Assembly: GCA_024180945.1 (NCBI GenBank)
Contig: JAKSGN010000043.1
Span: 930,001-994,000, forward strand
Length of the DNA stretch: 64,000 nucleotides
DNA from: Macrophomina tecta
Lineage: Eukaryota; Ascomycota; Dothideomycetes; Botryosphaeriales; Botryosphaeriaceae
Reading direction: 5' to 3'
Shown: positions 1 to 12,075 of the stretch, piece after piece
Layout of the letters: each line of letters begins with the position of its first letter
Position numbering within the stretch: position 1 is the stretch's first letter
The notes under the pieces: model-generated
Database searches by the model: none
Seen by the model: only the letters and a program-made list of their open reading frames with translations
What the model was told of the DNA's origin: nothing
Position numbers and translations under genes: made by a program

Positions 1-826
1 AGCCACGTCTCGAGAAACCACATCTTGAGCGCTACGCCAACCCCGCCACCTATCCTTCCGACATCCTCTGCACGTGCTACAAGCGCTCCTTCTTTGTTTG
101 TATTTGCTTCGCCGCTTCCGGGGGTGGCTGCGTGGCGGATGAGAAAGGTTGCCAACATAAGAGATGGAAAGGAAAAACTATCGTTCGCGCCAGACTCGGA
201 AGACATGATATCTCGGAGGTGAATTGGTACATATTTCTCCGCGAAAGGCCCTTTTGCGATGGCTTGAGAGAGGACAGGGTCGGTGCAGGCTACACATGAT
301 CCGAGGACTAAGGCAGCCAGCTTCGTAACAATCAGCACTGCGTATCAGCTACAGGCTCCAGATGTGGAAACTCACCCACGAAAGGTTTGGAATTATCATG
401 TAGAAGCAAACGGAAGTTGTCAGCCACATGGTCGTCATGACTGGCAGCATGCCGATCAGTTTCTCCTTCCATCTAACGAGCTGGTACTTGGCCGGAAGCT
501 GGAATCCCACGATCGCAAGCTGGATTCCAATGACAACTCTGCAAACGCCCTGAGTTTTGTCAACATCGTATGAACCGTTGAGGAAGAAGGCAGAAACTCA
601 CCAGTGTGATTTCATGTTGTTGATCAGGTTCTGCAGCTTCCCATCTGGCTGAATCTATGAATTTGGCTCCTATGGGGCCAAACAGAATCCCGACCAGTGT
701 TGCAGGAAGTGCTTCTCCCAAATACCATGAATGCTTGATTTTGGATGAGATGATGCCGAACAGTATTAAAAACGCTCCAACAACGGCAAGAACAATGTTA
801 AACTCGCTAAGATCGAGAACGGGCAT
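1..826 (-). CDS. Na+/H+ antiporter, Nha1/Sod2 family (5' part, runs off window)
   Basis: Plasma-membrane cation/proton exchanger of the fungal Nha1/Sod2 family, which expels Na+ (and often K+) in exchange for H+. Three exons are visible: 826-602, 549-376 and 320-1. Introns 550-601 and 321-375 are GT-AG and both phase 0. The start at 826 gives MPVLDLSEFN, which matches where family members begin; an in-frame extension to 985 looks like leader sequence. Family blocks follow in order: the first membrane segment, SWYLGEALPATLVGILFGP, VCRVVIGIQL with QLPAKYQ, the ion-binding region CTDPVLSQAI, and a SSESGANDSFSFP block resembling the family's SSEAGANDG element. The rest of the transporter and its cytoplasmic tail lie beyond base 1. 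No break is seen in this part. Confidence 0.9.
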
Positions 827-2822
827 GGTGCCGCGAAAGAGAGGGGCAATGTCAAGGAGTGGAAGGGTTGAAGTGGGAAATGAAGAAGCTAAACAGGAAA
901 AGAAATAGAACTCGGCCTGCGAGGATAGAGAAACACGAGGATTAAGATGGGCGCCAAGTGGAAGAAAACTGCAAAGGAGCGTCAAAGCACAGGAGAATTA
1001 CGAAGGAGCGTCTTAGCAGGAAATTTCACTGCATACAAAGTACCACGAGCGCGCAAGTAGAGATATGTCTGCCAACGAGCAGCCACTTGTCAGGTCTGCT
1101 CGAGGTCTGACAAACCTTCCAGCACTCACTGGCCGGAAACGTCCAATAGCACCCAAACTAAGGCCACATTAGTGTGCCAAAATCAGGTCATACCCCTTCA
1201 AGCGCCGGATCGCCATTCCCCTGGATTCGGAAACGTGCCCTGCCGAGGCGGTGCATCAAAAGTCGCCAAATACGCTATCAAAGTAAAACGTGATTGGCAG
1301 AGTATTACGCACAGAACTACTTTATGTGGGTCCGCAACGCAAAGCGAGTATCCACAACGAGGTTTAAGCTTTCAAGCTTTAGCCAAGCCTTTGATTGACT
1401 ACCGCACTGTTTTGGCGCTTCGCCTTGGGTTCCTTTTCTATGGGTGTCAACACCTGTTGCTGACTGCAACCGTCATCTCCCTTTTCTCTTGGCGAAGCGT
1501 GTGGAAGGTATATCTCCAGGGCGGCTTAAGGCGGATAAGTATGTTGACTCTTTTGCTTCGAAAGGAGAGCAGCCGTCGCAAAAGGAAAAAGCTCAGGCCA
1601 GATATGCTCAGCCTCCTTGCCGGCAATACGGCGACCCGCTCACGACGCATTCAGTAGGCCGCCTCTCATCGGCCCGTAATACCGCAGGAAAAAGCGATCT
1701 TCGCGATTCTTGGCGTGGTGTTGCAACTTCCAACCCCACCTGAGGCTTAGTGTGAAACAGAATTCTCGTAGTAGATCCAGACAGTACGGTAACGTCGTTT
1801 GACACTGCGCCACGTACTCCAGACAAGCCAAAAATCTCTTGACCCTTCACATCTCTGTCCACCACCAGCTGTGCACACGCCGCGGCCGCGTCTCTCACAA
1901 ATTCTAACACACCCCGGGGTTTGCGGGAGAGCGGAGGCTCTGACCTTGCCCTCGTTTCCGGATTGTCCGTCAGTGCGTCACTCCTTGATCACCCGTCACA
2001 CAGTCATTTCGCAGAGTCAGCTTTAAATAGAGCTCTACCCGCGCGCCCCATGCGAAACCTCAAAAGTAGCGACACTGAATGGCAATCGACATCGATGGAT
2101 TTTAACCGCCCTCATCGTGCAGTGCAAAAAGTTAAGGTCAATGACTTACACGGTAAAGCATCGCGACGTGTTGCTCCGGTCCGCCCCCGTAGGGCATGCA
2201 GATCTATCCCGAATGTAGCCGTAACCTGCAAGCCTGAGACAGGCATTGCAGCGGAACGCACTGCACCCGTTTGGGAGGCAGAAAGGCTAGATTGGGATGT
2301 GCGATGCATGCGCCTCTCTTCACATGCGAACCTTCGCGGAGGTCATGATTGCGAGTCAGCCTGAGACAGGTCGCTGAGTGGTCCGGGTAGTGGCGCATCA
2401 ATTTTTCTCATTCAGGATGTCTCTGAGCTTCCGCTGCTGATGACGTGCGCATGAGAAGAACTCTGATCATTTTCGGATGAATGCGCATCTGTACCCGGGC
2501 GATATGCGCATAACTGCTTCCATGCCCACCAGCACATATTCGAGGACACTGTGGTCGTGTTGGCACTGTGTGGTGCGAAACGGAGGTCATAAACATGTCA
2601 GGTTTTGCAGTATGGGTATCTAATCAACATCTTATCGTTGAATGGCGTGCGATGAATAGTGCAACGCGCCCGGGTGAAAAATATGGGCGTCTGTGGATGG
2701 AAACGGATGTGGTTGTGTCCCAAAGTCCTACGAGCATAGACGTCCAGGTGACTGTTACCGTAAGTGATAATAATGGGATACCAATATTCAACAACCCATC
2801 GCATCACGTGGTGCGATGGACC
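827..2822. other. Intergenic, about 2 kb, no gene recognised
   Basis: Upstream of the antiporter and downstream of the RhoGEF gene. Short open frames occur on both strands (for example 1172-1657 plus, 1608-1910 minus, 1921-2364 plus). None shows a recognisable domain, signal peptide or consistent intron structure, so I treat them as chance. Confidence 0.6.
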
Positions 2823-5436
2823 TCATGAACTCTGTGCCGTCGAAATAGCCGTTAGCCACTTCCTCCGCTCGTTCTCCGTAAACGCCGCCAGCAGATGCAC
2901 AACCTCCTCCGTTTGCACGAAGAAAGGATATAGCTCAGAGCCCCTCGGCACCTCGTCCAACACCGATGCCTTGCTCGGCTTCCACGGCGCACCGGAGATC
3001 GAGCACTGAATGTCTTTCACAGGAACCGGCTGGTACGCACTCGATCAGTACACGCCCCCTTCCACCACGACCCGAACGAGAAACTCACCTTCTCCAGATA
3101 CCACCCCACCCCACCGCTCCCACCCCCTTTCATCCCGACCATCCCCTTCTTATACCACCCGCCGCCACCCCCCTGCCCCTCACTCCCGCCCTTCGCCGCC
3201 ATTCGCGCCCCCCTCTCCCACCGCCCGAAAAAGAGATAATTGTCCAACAGCACCGCACGCACCGGCTTCCACGGGCCCTTCCCATTCGCCCGACACGCCA
3301 CGGCCTCGTGCCGCACCAACTGCCTCCTCTCGGCGGCCAGCTCCAGCGCGTGCGCGTACGCGGGCTGCAGCGCGCCGATGCGCCGCTGCAGCTCCTGCAA
3401 GTCAGCGCCGTGCTGGTTCGCGCGCAGCGCGTCGTCGCACTGCGCCTTCAGCGCGTCGAGCTCGTCGGCGAATCGCTGGATGCCGGGGGTTGTTGGGGCC
3501 GACGCGACCACGCGCGCCCATGTCTGGTGGTAGAAGGCGAAGCGGCGCAGCGGCTGGCGCAGCAGGTCGTCGAGGCTGTGCGTCGAGCTGAAGGTGTCGA
3601 CGAACTTGGCGAAGGCGGCGTCGGTCTCGCAGCGCGCGCGCATGGCCGAGGCCGTGTGCGGGTGTTGCTGGAAGTAGGTGGTGTAGGCCGGCGAGGCGGA
3701 TGCCTGCCATGCGCCGAAGGAGTGCAGGAGGCGGGTGGGTGTGGTGCGGACGGGGAATTTCAGGCCGTCGAGGAGGTGCGTCGTGCTGCTGCTGCGGATG
3801 GTGTCAAGTTGGTGCAGCGCGGTGAAGTGCGTCCAGTAGTCGGGCCAGCGCCGGCGGATAGGCTCCTCGATGAACGTGCGGAGGATGTTGAGCTTGTTGA
3901 GGTAGGAGTTTTCGGACATGCAGAGCTGCTGAACGAGGGTGTCGAGCTCGGGGTTGGGGGGCTCGGCTTTGGCGTTTGATGGGCTGGGAGCGGCGTCGGG
4001 GGAGTCGATGGGCTCGACGAGGGTTTCGGCGTCGTTCTCGTCGGGCTCTGAGGTAGATTCGATGGTGTCTGGGAGGGATACACTGGAGTTTGCGGCAGGA
4101 GTGGGGCCTGTGGAGAAGATTGACGGCGTTGCGGTGGTAGCAGTTGACGTCCTTGAAACACTGTCTGAGTTGTGTCTCCCATCTTGAGATACTGCCGCAG
4201 TAGAATTTGACTGTAAAGTGGACATCGATGCAGAGGGCATCAATATATGGCGGCCAGATGGTAATGGCTTTCTCTGAACGCGAGGTGGATTCGGAACAGG
4301 AGACGCCAGGTGCGGTTCGCTCGATGTGTTTTCTCTGATTGGATTTTGGTCCCTTGGGCCTTCACTGGTATTTGGCCCTCTGTAATTACTCAGGATTGGT
4401 TCCGGCTGCACTGTTTGTGAAGTGGAGGTGGCTTCCGTGCTTCTCTTCTCCTCGGACAAGTCTATGTCTTCCGCACCGCCCACGGCCGGACTGCCATTTC
4501 TCTTGACATCCTTCTCCGTCGAAATTGATGTCCTCTCCGAGATATCCCGTGCCATCTCCTCCTCCGCCACTTGAGTTTCTCCAGCCATGCCATCAATATC
4601 CAGCTTCCCGACGTCTGGGGCAGCACCCTCGGAGGGCTCAGAGACAGACCGACCAGCGGTTCCAGGACGCTTCTGCGCAGCAGCCAAAGCCCGTCTATAC
4701 GCTCTGGAATTGACAATGGTGTCGTCGAAGTCGAACTCGGTTTGGTCAATTGTGGATGCGATGGTCGAGGAGCGGTCGATCATGCTATCGCGATCGGTCG
4801 AGAAAACAGACGAAACGCGGATCCGCGGGTGCGTTTCACGCAACGAACGCGACCGCTGTGCGACCTTGTTGATCATGGCATTGTTGTCCCGCATGAGCTG
4901 CTTCAGCTCCGACAGCGACTCCAGCTGCAGCATCTGGATCAGGAGGTTCAAGGCCATTTGTTGGCCTCGGAGCTGCGATAGCAGGTCGCGCATGGTGTCC
5001 TCCCGCCAGATGAAGCGGCACTTCACCCTCCACGTCATGGCGTCCGCATCGCGCGCGTTGGCGGATAGCCGTTGTATCTCCTCCTCAAGACATGCGTATA
5101 TCACTTCGCAGCCCGTCAGTGCTGTGTCGAACGTCTCCCGAAGCTCCGGGCGGTTGGCGAAGTGCGAGTCGAGATGGCTGACGTCGCGAAGGAGGAGGCC
5201 CTGGATCTGGGACAGCGCGGCACTGATGGACGAGGATTCGGCGCAGATGGCGGTGATGGTCGACGTGGCATTCTGGTATCTATCGCGGAGATTGCTGAGC
5301 GTTTGAGCATTTGTGAGGACGCTCGAAGAAATGTTCAGCTAAATGCACAGCGATGGCGTCAGTCAAGCTTTCCCCTCGGACCGTTTGCGGGTACGCCGGC
5401 ACTAGCTTTGCTCACCACTACTGAGATAGCCGTCAT
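2823..5436 (-). CDS. RhoGEF (DH-PH) protein with STAND-type fungal N-terminal domain
   Basis: Predicted guanine nucleotide exchange factor for a Rho-type GTPase, 825 aa. Exons: 5436-5416, 5338-3089 and 3029-2823; introns of 77 and 59 bp are GT-AG and phases close. Residues about 1-155 form a helical domain like that at the N terminus of fungal STAND/NACHT proteins (short MTAISVV exon, paired helices, a REDTMRDLLSQL region). A long Ser/Thr/Pro-rich linker follows (about 155-470). A Dbl-homology region begins near residue 473 with LVQQLCMSENSYLNKLNIL. A PH domain from about 690 contains PWKPVRAVLLDNYLFFGRWE and ends in NERRKWLTAISTA in the last exon. The splice across 3030-3088 is what joins the two halves of the PH domain. 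The DH similarity is modest, so exchange activity is inferred. Neighbours give no clue to its target. Confidence 0.8.
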
Positions 5437-8276
5437 CGGTTCTACCATGATAGGATTCTTGCGTGAGGAAGACTAATGTGCGAGAGACGGGTCTTTTGAG
5501 GCTTCCAGGGCTCAGTTTCGTTGGAACATGAGGCGATTGAAGGCGTTTCGCGGGGGCCGCCGTGAAACATGCCGCTGTGCCGCAGCGCTTGCCGCGCATG
5601 CCCTTTCATTGAGCATGTGTGGCCTTGCCGTAATCTGGGTTTCTTGCTGTGGCTCATACATGAAATGGATGAGGAGTTTCAATGCACGCTTACTTAGTGC
5701 CGAGTGCCTTTGCATCTGCGCGTAGGACAATCCAATCATCTCACGCGGTGCTTCGTAGGAGTGCTCCGTCAGCCCCCGCTTCTGCGTATGAAGCCCCAAC
5801 TTGGCTCTTCACACGCCGACTGCAGTTTGGTAGGGTCACGGTTCCACACTAGGGCCCACGGTTGGCATGGATAAAGTACAGCGCCTTACCAATTTCTCAC
5901 GCACTGCCTATCCTCCGCGTCGCAGCCGTTGAATCCGAGTTCTTAACAGCCGACTGTTCGAAATCTGCCTGAGCGTCTGGTTCCTAATGAGACAACTGCG
6001 AAAGGATGGTTTGGAAGAGCACCGGGTTTGGGCTGACGGCATCATTAAGCAACTCGCCTGTGGGAGCAAAACGTGTCTCAAGTCGGCCCGCGCGGCCCTT
6101 CATCGAAGTTTGCGATAGATCTAGGATGAGAAAATACTGCCAAGTTGATGCAATGCAGGTCACCTTCATAACTATGCCCATATCAGCGGTCCTGCCCTTG
6201 GGACCTTCAAAAAGAACACTATCGAGCACGGCATTCTGGCGGACAATCATCAGACTTATCGGCTTTGAGCGCGGCCCAGGACAGCATGCAGCAGGAACCG
6301 GAGCCTTCAGAGTTGTCGAAGACATGGTAAAGCTACCGATACAAATATTGCGGCTTGGAAGAATTCATATCAGCACCGCATACCGTAACGAGAACCTCTC
6401 ACGGATGTATGGAGGTCAAGAGAGATTAGAATGGCCGGAAAGCCTATCATTCCCTCTCGGACTGCCGAGCATCACTTCATTGGCCTTGTACAACTGGCTG
6501 GACTAAATACCATTTGACAGCCTTCTGGCTCTGTTTCCGAGGCCGAACGCCCAAAGATATATGTTGAATCATGGCTTGACCGGGATTCTCTGGCACATGC
6601 CGCCGGAACTCATTGAAGAAAGTCAAGTACCTCTTTACATCACCAATTCGACTATTCATGCCAAGCCTGTTTGGCTTTCCGGAATATTCATGGTCCTTCA
6701 GTGGATCTCGCAGCTGCGAAGATTTACCTAAGTCTACGTCATGTATTGCCTCATCCTGAAGGAGTAGGCAGAGGTTTATTTGCCGCCAATGATGAGTTGA
6801 GATACTGGCGAAGAATGGGACGCTTGACGCTCTACACAAGTGATGGTGCCGATACAAGTAATTAGTAATTGTGGACGATTAATACATTAGCGATTGGTAC
6901 AAGGCGCCGGTCATATCTTGCTCCTTGTCAGGAGGAAGAGAGCGCGTACATCGAGTAGTATGTGTGAGATGTTAACAACTTGCACCGCACCCAAAAGTTG
7001 CAAATTACTAATCCTTGGTCCATTGTGTGTAGACCGAGCGGGAATTTACCAGTTGCTAGAGCAGCATGTGTTGTATGTCTCATACTACGGCCGGGGTGCG
7101 CAGGATCCAGCATTTGACACCTGCGGCGCCCTTCTGAAGTCGCTGTCCCAACCCCAGGAGTAGCATTCGCCCATGTCCACCATTGATGGGTTTCTAAACT
7201 AAATGTATTTGCTGAATATTGAATCACCCGATATCAGGTGTAGTTTGCGCATCTCTGCCGGTGTGAGAACTGTTTAAAGGGATTTGAAGTGAATATTTGA
7301 GGAAATACGAGGGGTCATCTCACACGGCACTCGGCATACAGCATGAAACTTTCTGGTATCGATCGTCCTGACCAAGGTTGGAATATGAATCCAGGGCGAA
7401 GTATTGGAGAGAAGGCGCGTTTTTTATAGTTGGAAACGGCTAATCGCCTGAGATGTAGGATGCCATGTTCGGACAGCATTAGATCGCCCCGGCAGAAACC
7501 AACTTGAGAAGCTCTGCGGGAAGGCTGAGGAGCCTTCACCTATCTTTTATAAATGCAGTCTGTGCGATGAGCTTTTGACGCATGCTCGGGTGTTGAGGCG
7601 CATTGCTTAGGTCAGCTCAACCTCCTGCACCTGTAGCGTGTCAATGTACTAACATATCAAAGTGGACAGCTCCAGGGTTACAGCGCGGGCCTTTAATTCG
7701 TTTCGGTGGGAGCATCAAATGGTAGGAATAAGCGACCACCAAGCTCAAATACATGGAAATTCCGAACCACGCGTCAAAAGTTTGTTAAACGCCTAAGAAC
7801 AACGTTGACTCTACTCGGGAAGTGTAGATTGGCAAATTCTCGGCATTCTCACCGTCATCTGCGGGGAATGGTGTACGCATTTGTTTGACCTAGATAATTA
7901 TGCCCAAGAAACTTAGTTGATTGGCGGTCAAGCTCGGGACGGGTTCATCCATGTAAAGCCAGAGTCCACAACTAAGGTTCTCCTGGCACATATAGGGCGG
8001 ACGGCAATTTGCTGAGGGAACGCGATGGCCGAGCATCGAAACAGATTCCACGCGCTAACATTAGTTTGCTTGACCTCTTGTCAAGCTTTAGTGAGCGGAT
8101 TATCTTGATTTTGTACTCATATCGCGTGAGTTGGCGAGTGAGTTAATTCTCCCCGCAGCATCCGGCTCAAACCTTCATTGTACCTCAAATTTTCCGAAGC
8201 CAGAGTATAAATTGCGGAAATTTATCATACATAATTTCCTTTTCTCCACTTCCTACGTTCCGAAATATCGATCAGC
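5437..8276. other. Intergenic, about 2.8 kb, with two unassigned minus-strand frames
   Basis: Two minus-strand frames, 6477-6857 (126 aa) and 5984-6325 (113 aa), look less random than their surroundings and may be exons or remains of one gene. They match no family I know and I could not join them through a sensible intron. A plus-strand frame at 6006-6506 overlaps them. The rest, up to the TATA box near 8206, shows nothing I can assign. Confidence 0.4.
8206..8212 (+). promoter_or_regulatory. TATA box of the carboxylesterase gene
   Basis: TATAAAT lies 71 bp upstream of the ATG at 8277, a usual distance for a fungal TATA element with a short leader. Position and sequence only. Confidence 0.45.
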
Positions 8277-10222
8277 ATGCTGGAGAAGCTCATCCTTTAT
8301 GCCCTTTTGGCTATTATTCCAAGAATTTATGCGAGCCCGGCCCGCACGAATCCGTATGATACAGTGTATAACCTAAGAGAGCAGCAAACGGATTCTTTGG
8401 TAGCCGATCTGGGGTATGCCGTCTACAAGGGTTATACCGATCGGGAAAAAAGAATCAGTAGCTGGAAAGGGTAGGTTCCATCTCACGCGTAATTTTCAAT
8501 CGCTAATGCCTCGCAGCATACGTTACGCGGCTGCCCCAATCGGGAAGCTACGGTTTCAAGCACCTCAAGTGCCATCAGTAGAACGAGATAGAGTTTATCT
8601 TGCTGACAGGGGCGGATTCCAGTGTCCGCAAACCTCATGGATTGGCACAAATCCTGGAGAGGTGGGTAACGAGGACTGCACTTTCTTGAACGTTTTCTCG
8701 CCAGATGGTGCCCGCGATCTTCCAGTATTTGTGTTCTTCCACTGGGGCGGGTACTCGCGAGGTAATGCGTCTTTCTTCCAGCCAGAAGCGCTAATGAACG
8801 CGAATGGCAATGGCTTTGTTTCGGTAATAGTTCAGTACAGACTCGGGGCATTCGGATGGTTGGCCTCAGAAGAAGTTGCTAAAAAAGGAGCTCTGAACGT
8901 GGGATTCCTGGATCAGCGCATGACGTTGCAGTGGGTGAAGCGGTATATTGGAATCTTCGGTGGCGATCCGGCGAAAGTCACGATCGCCGGGCAGTCTTCC
9001 GGTGCAGGTTCAGTGATGCACCATGCTATCGCGTATGATGGCCAGGACGCAGAATATCTGTGGTCAAACGTAGGGTATATATCCATATACGCGTGAACAG
9101 AGCTAATGTAGCTTTTAGGGCATCGCTGCGAGTCCTTTCCTTCCGCAGGTGTTTCACTATACGGACAAGGAAGTCAGAGATCATTACCTGGCGTTTGTAG
9201 GGAGGGTCGGGTGCACTGATGAGGAGAGTACATTCGACTGCTTGCAGAACGCAACGACGGAAGATCTCATTAACGCGAATAACGAACTTGCGAAGTCAGC
9301 GCTATGGGGGACGTATACGTGGAAACCCGTGGTTTCCGATGATGGTCTCGTTCCTGACCGCCCCAGCACAGCTCTTGAAGGTAAGCTAAATGGCAAGAGG
9401 CTCATTGCGGGCGTAAGTCAATCGAAATCCTGCTGCTCGGTTTTCTATGCCTCTAATTTTGAAGCAGAACAGTGCTGAAGAAGGCTGGCTGTTTACGCCC
9501 CAGAATATCACAACAAGAGCCCTTTTCGTCGAGTATTTGAGGCGCTATTTCCCGCGCCTGACGGACGATGAAGTGACAGACATCCTTCAAGTTTATCACA
9601 CGCCCAACGTACCGGATGATCCAGAAAAAGCAAGGTACTGGACTTCGGGAACATCCGGCTTTACAGCCGTAAACCAATCTGGGCTTGCCACGGGCCATCA
9701 ACAAGTCGCAAACAATTTTTATGGCGAAGTGACATTTTTTTGTCCATCATACTGGCTCACCGAGGCATACCAACGTCATGGCGAGGCGTACCAATACCAG
9801 GTAATCTGATTATCCAATCACTCTTGTGTTTAATCCAGCCACTGATGTGACTCTGGCAGTATTCAGTCATTCCGAGCTACCATGGTACTGACAATCCTGT
9901 GTACGACCCCACTCTCGCAGATCCATCAGATCCAATCCACCCAGTTCTCCGAGCAGAGATGCAAGGTGCATGGGGAGACTTCATCATGTCCAACAAACCT
10001 GCCGACTGGCCTCGACGGACAGTAGGTCAGCCGGTGATGATAAACCTCAACACAACTGGCGGCACTGTCGTCGATACAAAAATCGACGAGATGACGGTCA
10101 AAAAGCTTGAAGGGCCTGGCGTCGCCGCTGAGTCGACTGAAGTTAATGCCGATACTTGGGAAGGTGGGCGGGGCGCGAGATGTAGGTTCTTGCGGTCATT
10201 GGCTGAGAGCTTGGTAATCTGA
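8277..10222 (+). CDS. Secreted type-B carboxylesterase/lipase
   Basis: Alpha/beta-hydrolase of the carboxylesterase type B (cholinesterase/lipase) family, 578 aa, which cleaves carboxylic esters. Exons: 8277-8470, 8517-9069, 9119-9412, 9468-9800, 9860-10222; all four introns are GT-AG, 46-59 bp, and phases close. The first 20 residues (MLEKLILYALLAIIPRIYAS) are a signal peptide, so the enzyme is probably secreted. The family's EDCTFLNVF block, oxyanion-hole region HWGGYS and nucleophile elbow GQSSGAG (Ser near 225) are present. The elbow has Gln-Ser where GESAG is usual. The likely catalytic His is in SYHGTDNP at the start of the last exon. The C terminus (GGRGARCRFLRS) is arginine-rich and less typical, so the true 3' end may differ slightly. 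The amidohydrolase downstream is in the same direction, 620 bp away. Confidence 0.88.
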
Positions 10223-10843
10223 TTACCGGAGGAGGGTGGTAATGGTCGTGGCGGCCCGTGATATGCTTACCGTATGTCCGGACCACTTAGGAGCTTCTTG
10301 GATCCCGCCATTGGAGCTTTCGTGCAGCAGAAAAATATCAGCGGAACGCTTCAATCGCGATGATCGGTATGATTGCTGTAGTTTCACACCAGAGAATGTT
10401 ATGACGTGTTCTACGGGTCGTCCTTCTAGAGAAGAAAAGGCCAGTGCATGTACCTTCGGAAGAAGTGCCGAACTCTCTTATCAGGGCGAAATAGAGGCTT
10501 GACTGTTCTGACTGCGGCAGAAATGGCAGGCGAACAGGAACCCCCTGTCGTACAGTGTGCTCAATTCAGTATCTGGCTCACTCCGACACAGAACGTGCGG
10601 GTAACAGCCCCTCAAAACTGTGGGATGGCTCGGCCGAGGACTTGTTTCATAAAAGAGCGACATGACTGAGCTTTGACGTTTGCAGCGTTGGCTGACCTCA
10701 TTGCGTCCCGACAAAAGCGGGGTGGGGAACGCTCCGGCATGAGATACAAATGCAGGCCATCCTTCCCCGCTCGAGGCTCGCTCTTCACTGCTTCGAGCTG
10801 GAGATACCACTCTACAACCGTTCTAACCTTGATCTTTAAAGAA
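10223..10843. other. Intergenic between esterase and amidohydrolase
   Basis: About 620 bp. Short open frames only; it probably holds the esterase 3' region and the amidohydrolase promoter. Confidence 0.6.
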
Positions 10844-12075
10844 ATGGGGGACCAATATGATTGGCTAAAAGAGAATGCTCCTGGATGGGGCAAAAAGGCT
10901 CCAATCAACAAAATTGACACACATCATCACTTTGTCGTATCCGAGTTCGCCAAGGGTAAGCATGAATACTGTCGCCCTTTACACTCGAAACTGATTTCTC
11001 CGTTAGCTGTAGAGGACGCTGGAGGTGAGACCTTCCTTCAAAGCCTCTACCGCATTTGTTGAGTCACACCGTACAGGGGACCCCAGCGGATGGCCGATGC
11101 CGCAGTGGACACAACCCGCCTCGGAAATGGTCATGAACAGGCTCGGCGTCCAAACAGCAATTCTTTCCACCACTGCGCCTGGAGCCTGCATCCTCAAAGG
11201 CCAAGCGTCCTTCGACCTGGCCCGCCGCCTGAACGAGCACGCCGCCGAGATACGCAACCAGCAGCCCTCGAAATTCGGCTTCTTCGCCAACCTGCCCAGC
11301 CTGCTTGATACCGAAGCGACACTGGCCGAAATCCGATACGCCCTCGATACCCTCCACGCTGACGGCGTCACGCTCTTCACCCGCTACGGCGACGGAAACG
11401 CCTACCTCGGCCACCCCACCCTCGAACCTGTCTGGGCCGAGCTCAACCGCCGCAAATGCGTCGCCTTCGTCCACCCCACGCATCCCGCCGACACGGCCAA
11501 GGTCAACCCGCGCTTGCCCCAGCCCGTGGTCGATTATCCGCACGAGACGGCCCGCGCCGCCATGGACATGATCACCATGGGCACGCGCGCCAAGTTCCCC
11601 GACTGCAAGGTCATCCTGTCGCACGCCGGCGGCACGCTGCCATGGCTGTTCGGCCGCGTCGCCACGCCGCTCAAGAAGGCGGCCGAGTTCCCGAGCAAGA
11701 GCGGCGGCATCAATGTGCCGTCGTACGAGGAGATGCTGGACGCGGTGCGCAGTTTTCACTACGATTTGGCGTTGTCGACGAGCCCGGAGGTGCTAAAGTT
11801 GCTGCTGGAGTTGGTTCCGCATGATCATATACTGTATGGGGTGAGTTAAAAGCTGTGACCGGCCGTGCTGGCGTTTGAATACTGATGACATTCGACTTGT
11901 GCAGAGTGACTTCCCCTACGCCATGCCGCGAGCTTATCCGGCATTCTTGGAAGAACTCGAGACATTCGAGATGGACTCGGAGCTAAGGGATATGATCAAT
12001 TATGGTAACGCTCTCAAGCTCATTCCGAGGCTTGCGAAGGATCACAGGCAAGAGCTTGCTCTCTCAAAATATTGA
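10844..12075 (+). CDS. Amidohydrolase-2 / ACMSD-like decarboxylase family protein
   Basis: Metal-dependent TIM-barrel hydrolase of the amidohydrolase-2 (ACMSD, gamma-resorcylate decarboxylase) group, 354 aa, cytosolic. Exons: 10844-10955, 11007-11024, 11077-11840, 11905-12075. The second exon is only 18 bp; without it the family block FAKAVEDAGGDPSGWPMPQW cannot form, and the introns on both sides would otherwise bring in stops. Visible landmarks are the HxH metal site in IDTHHHF (near residue 26), VHPTHP, VILSHAGG and the C-terminal acidic residue in SDFPYA. Members with the DPSGWP motif are common in moulds and are usually annotated only as amidohydrolases. Aromatic-acid decarboxylation or lactone hydrolysis are both possible; the substrate cannot be read from the sequence. 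Confidence 0.88.

Noticed and set aside
9070..9118. Frame break in the carboxylesterase at the end of its second exon
   Set aside because: A normal 49 bp GT-AG intron restores phase and the family sequence, so the gene is intact.
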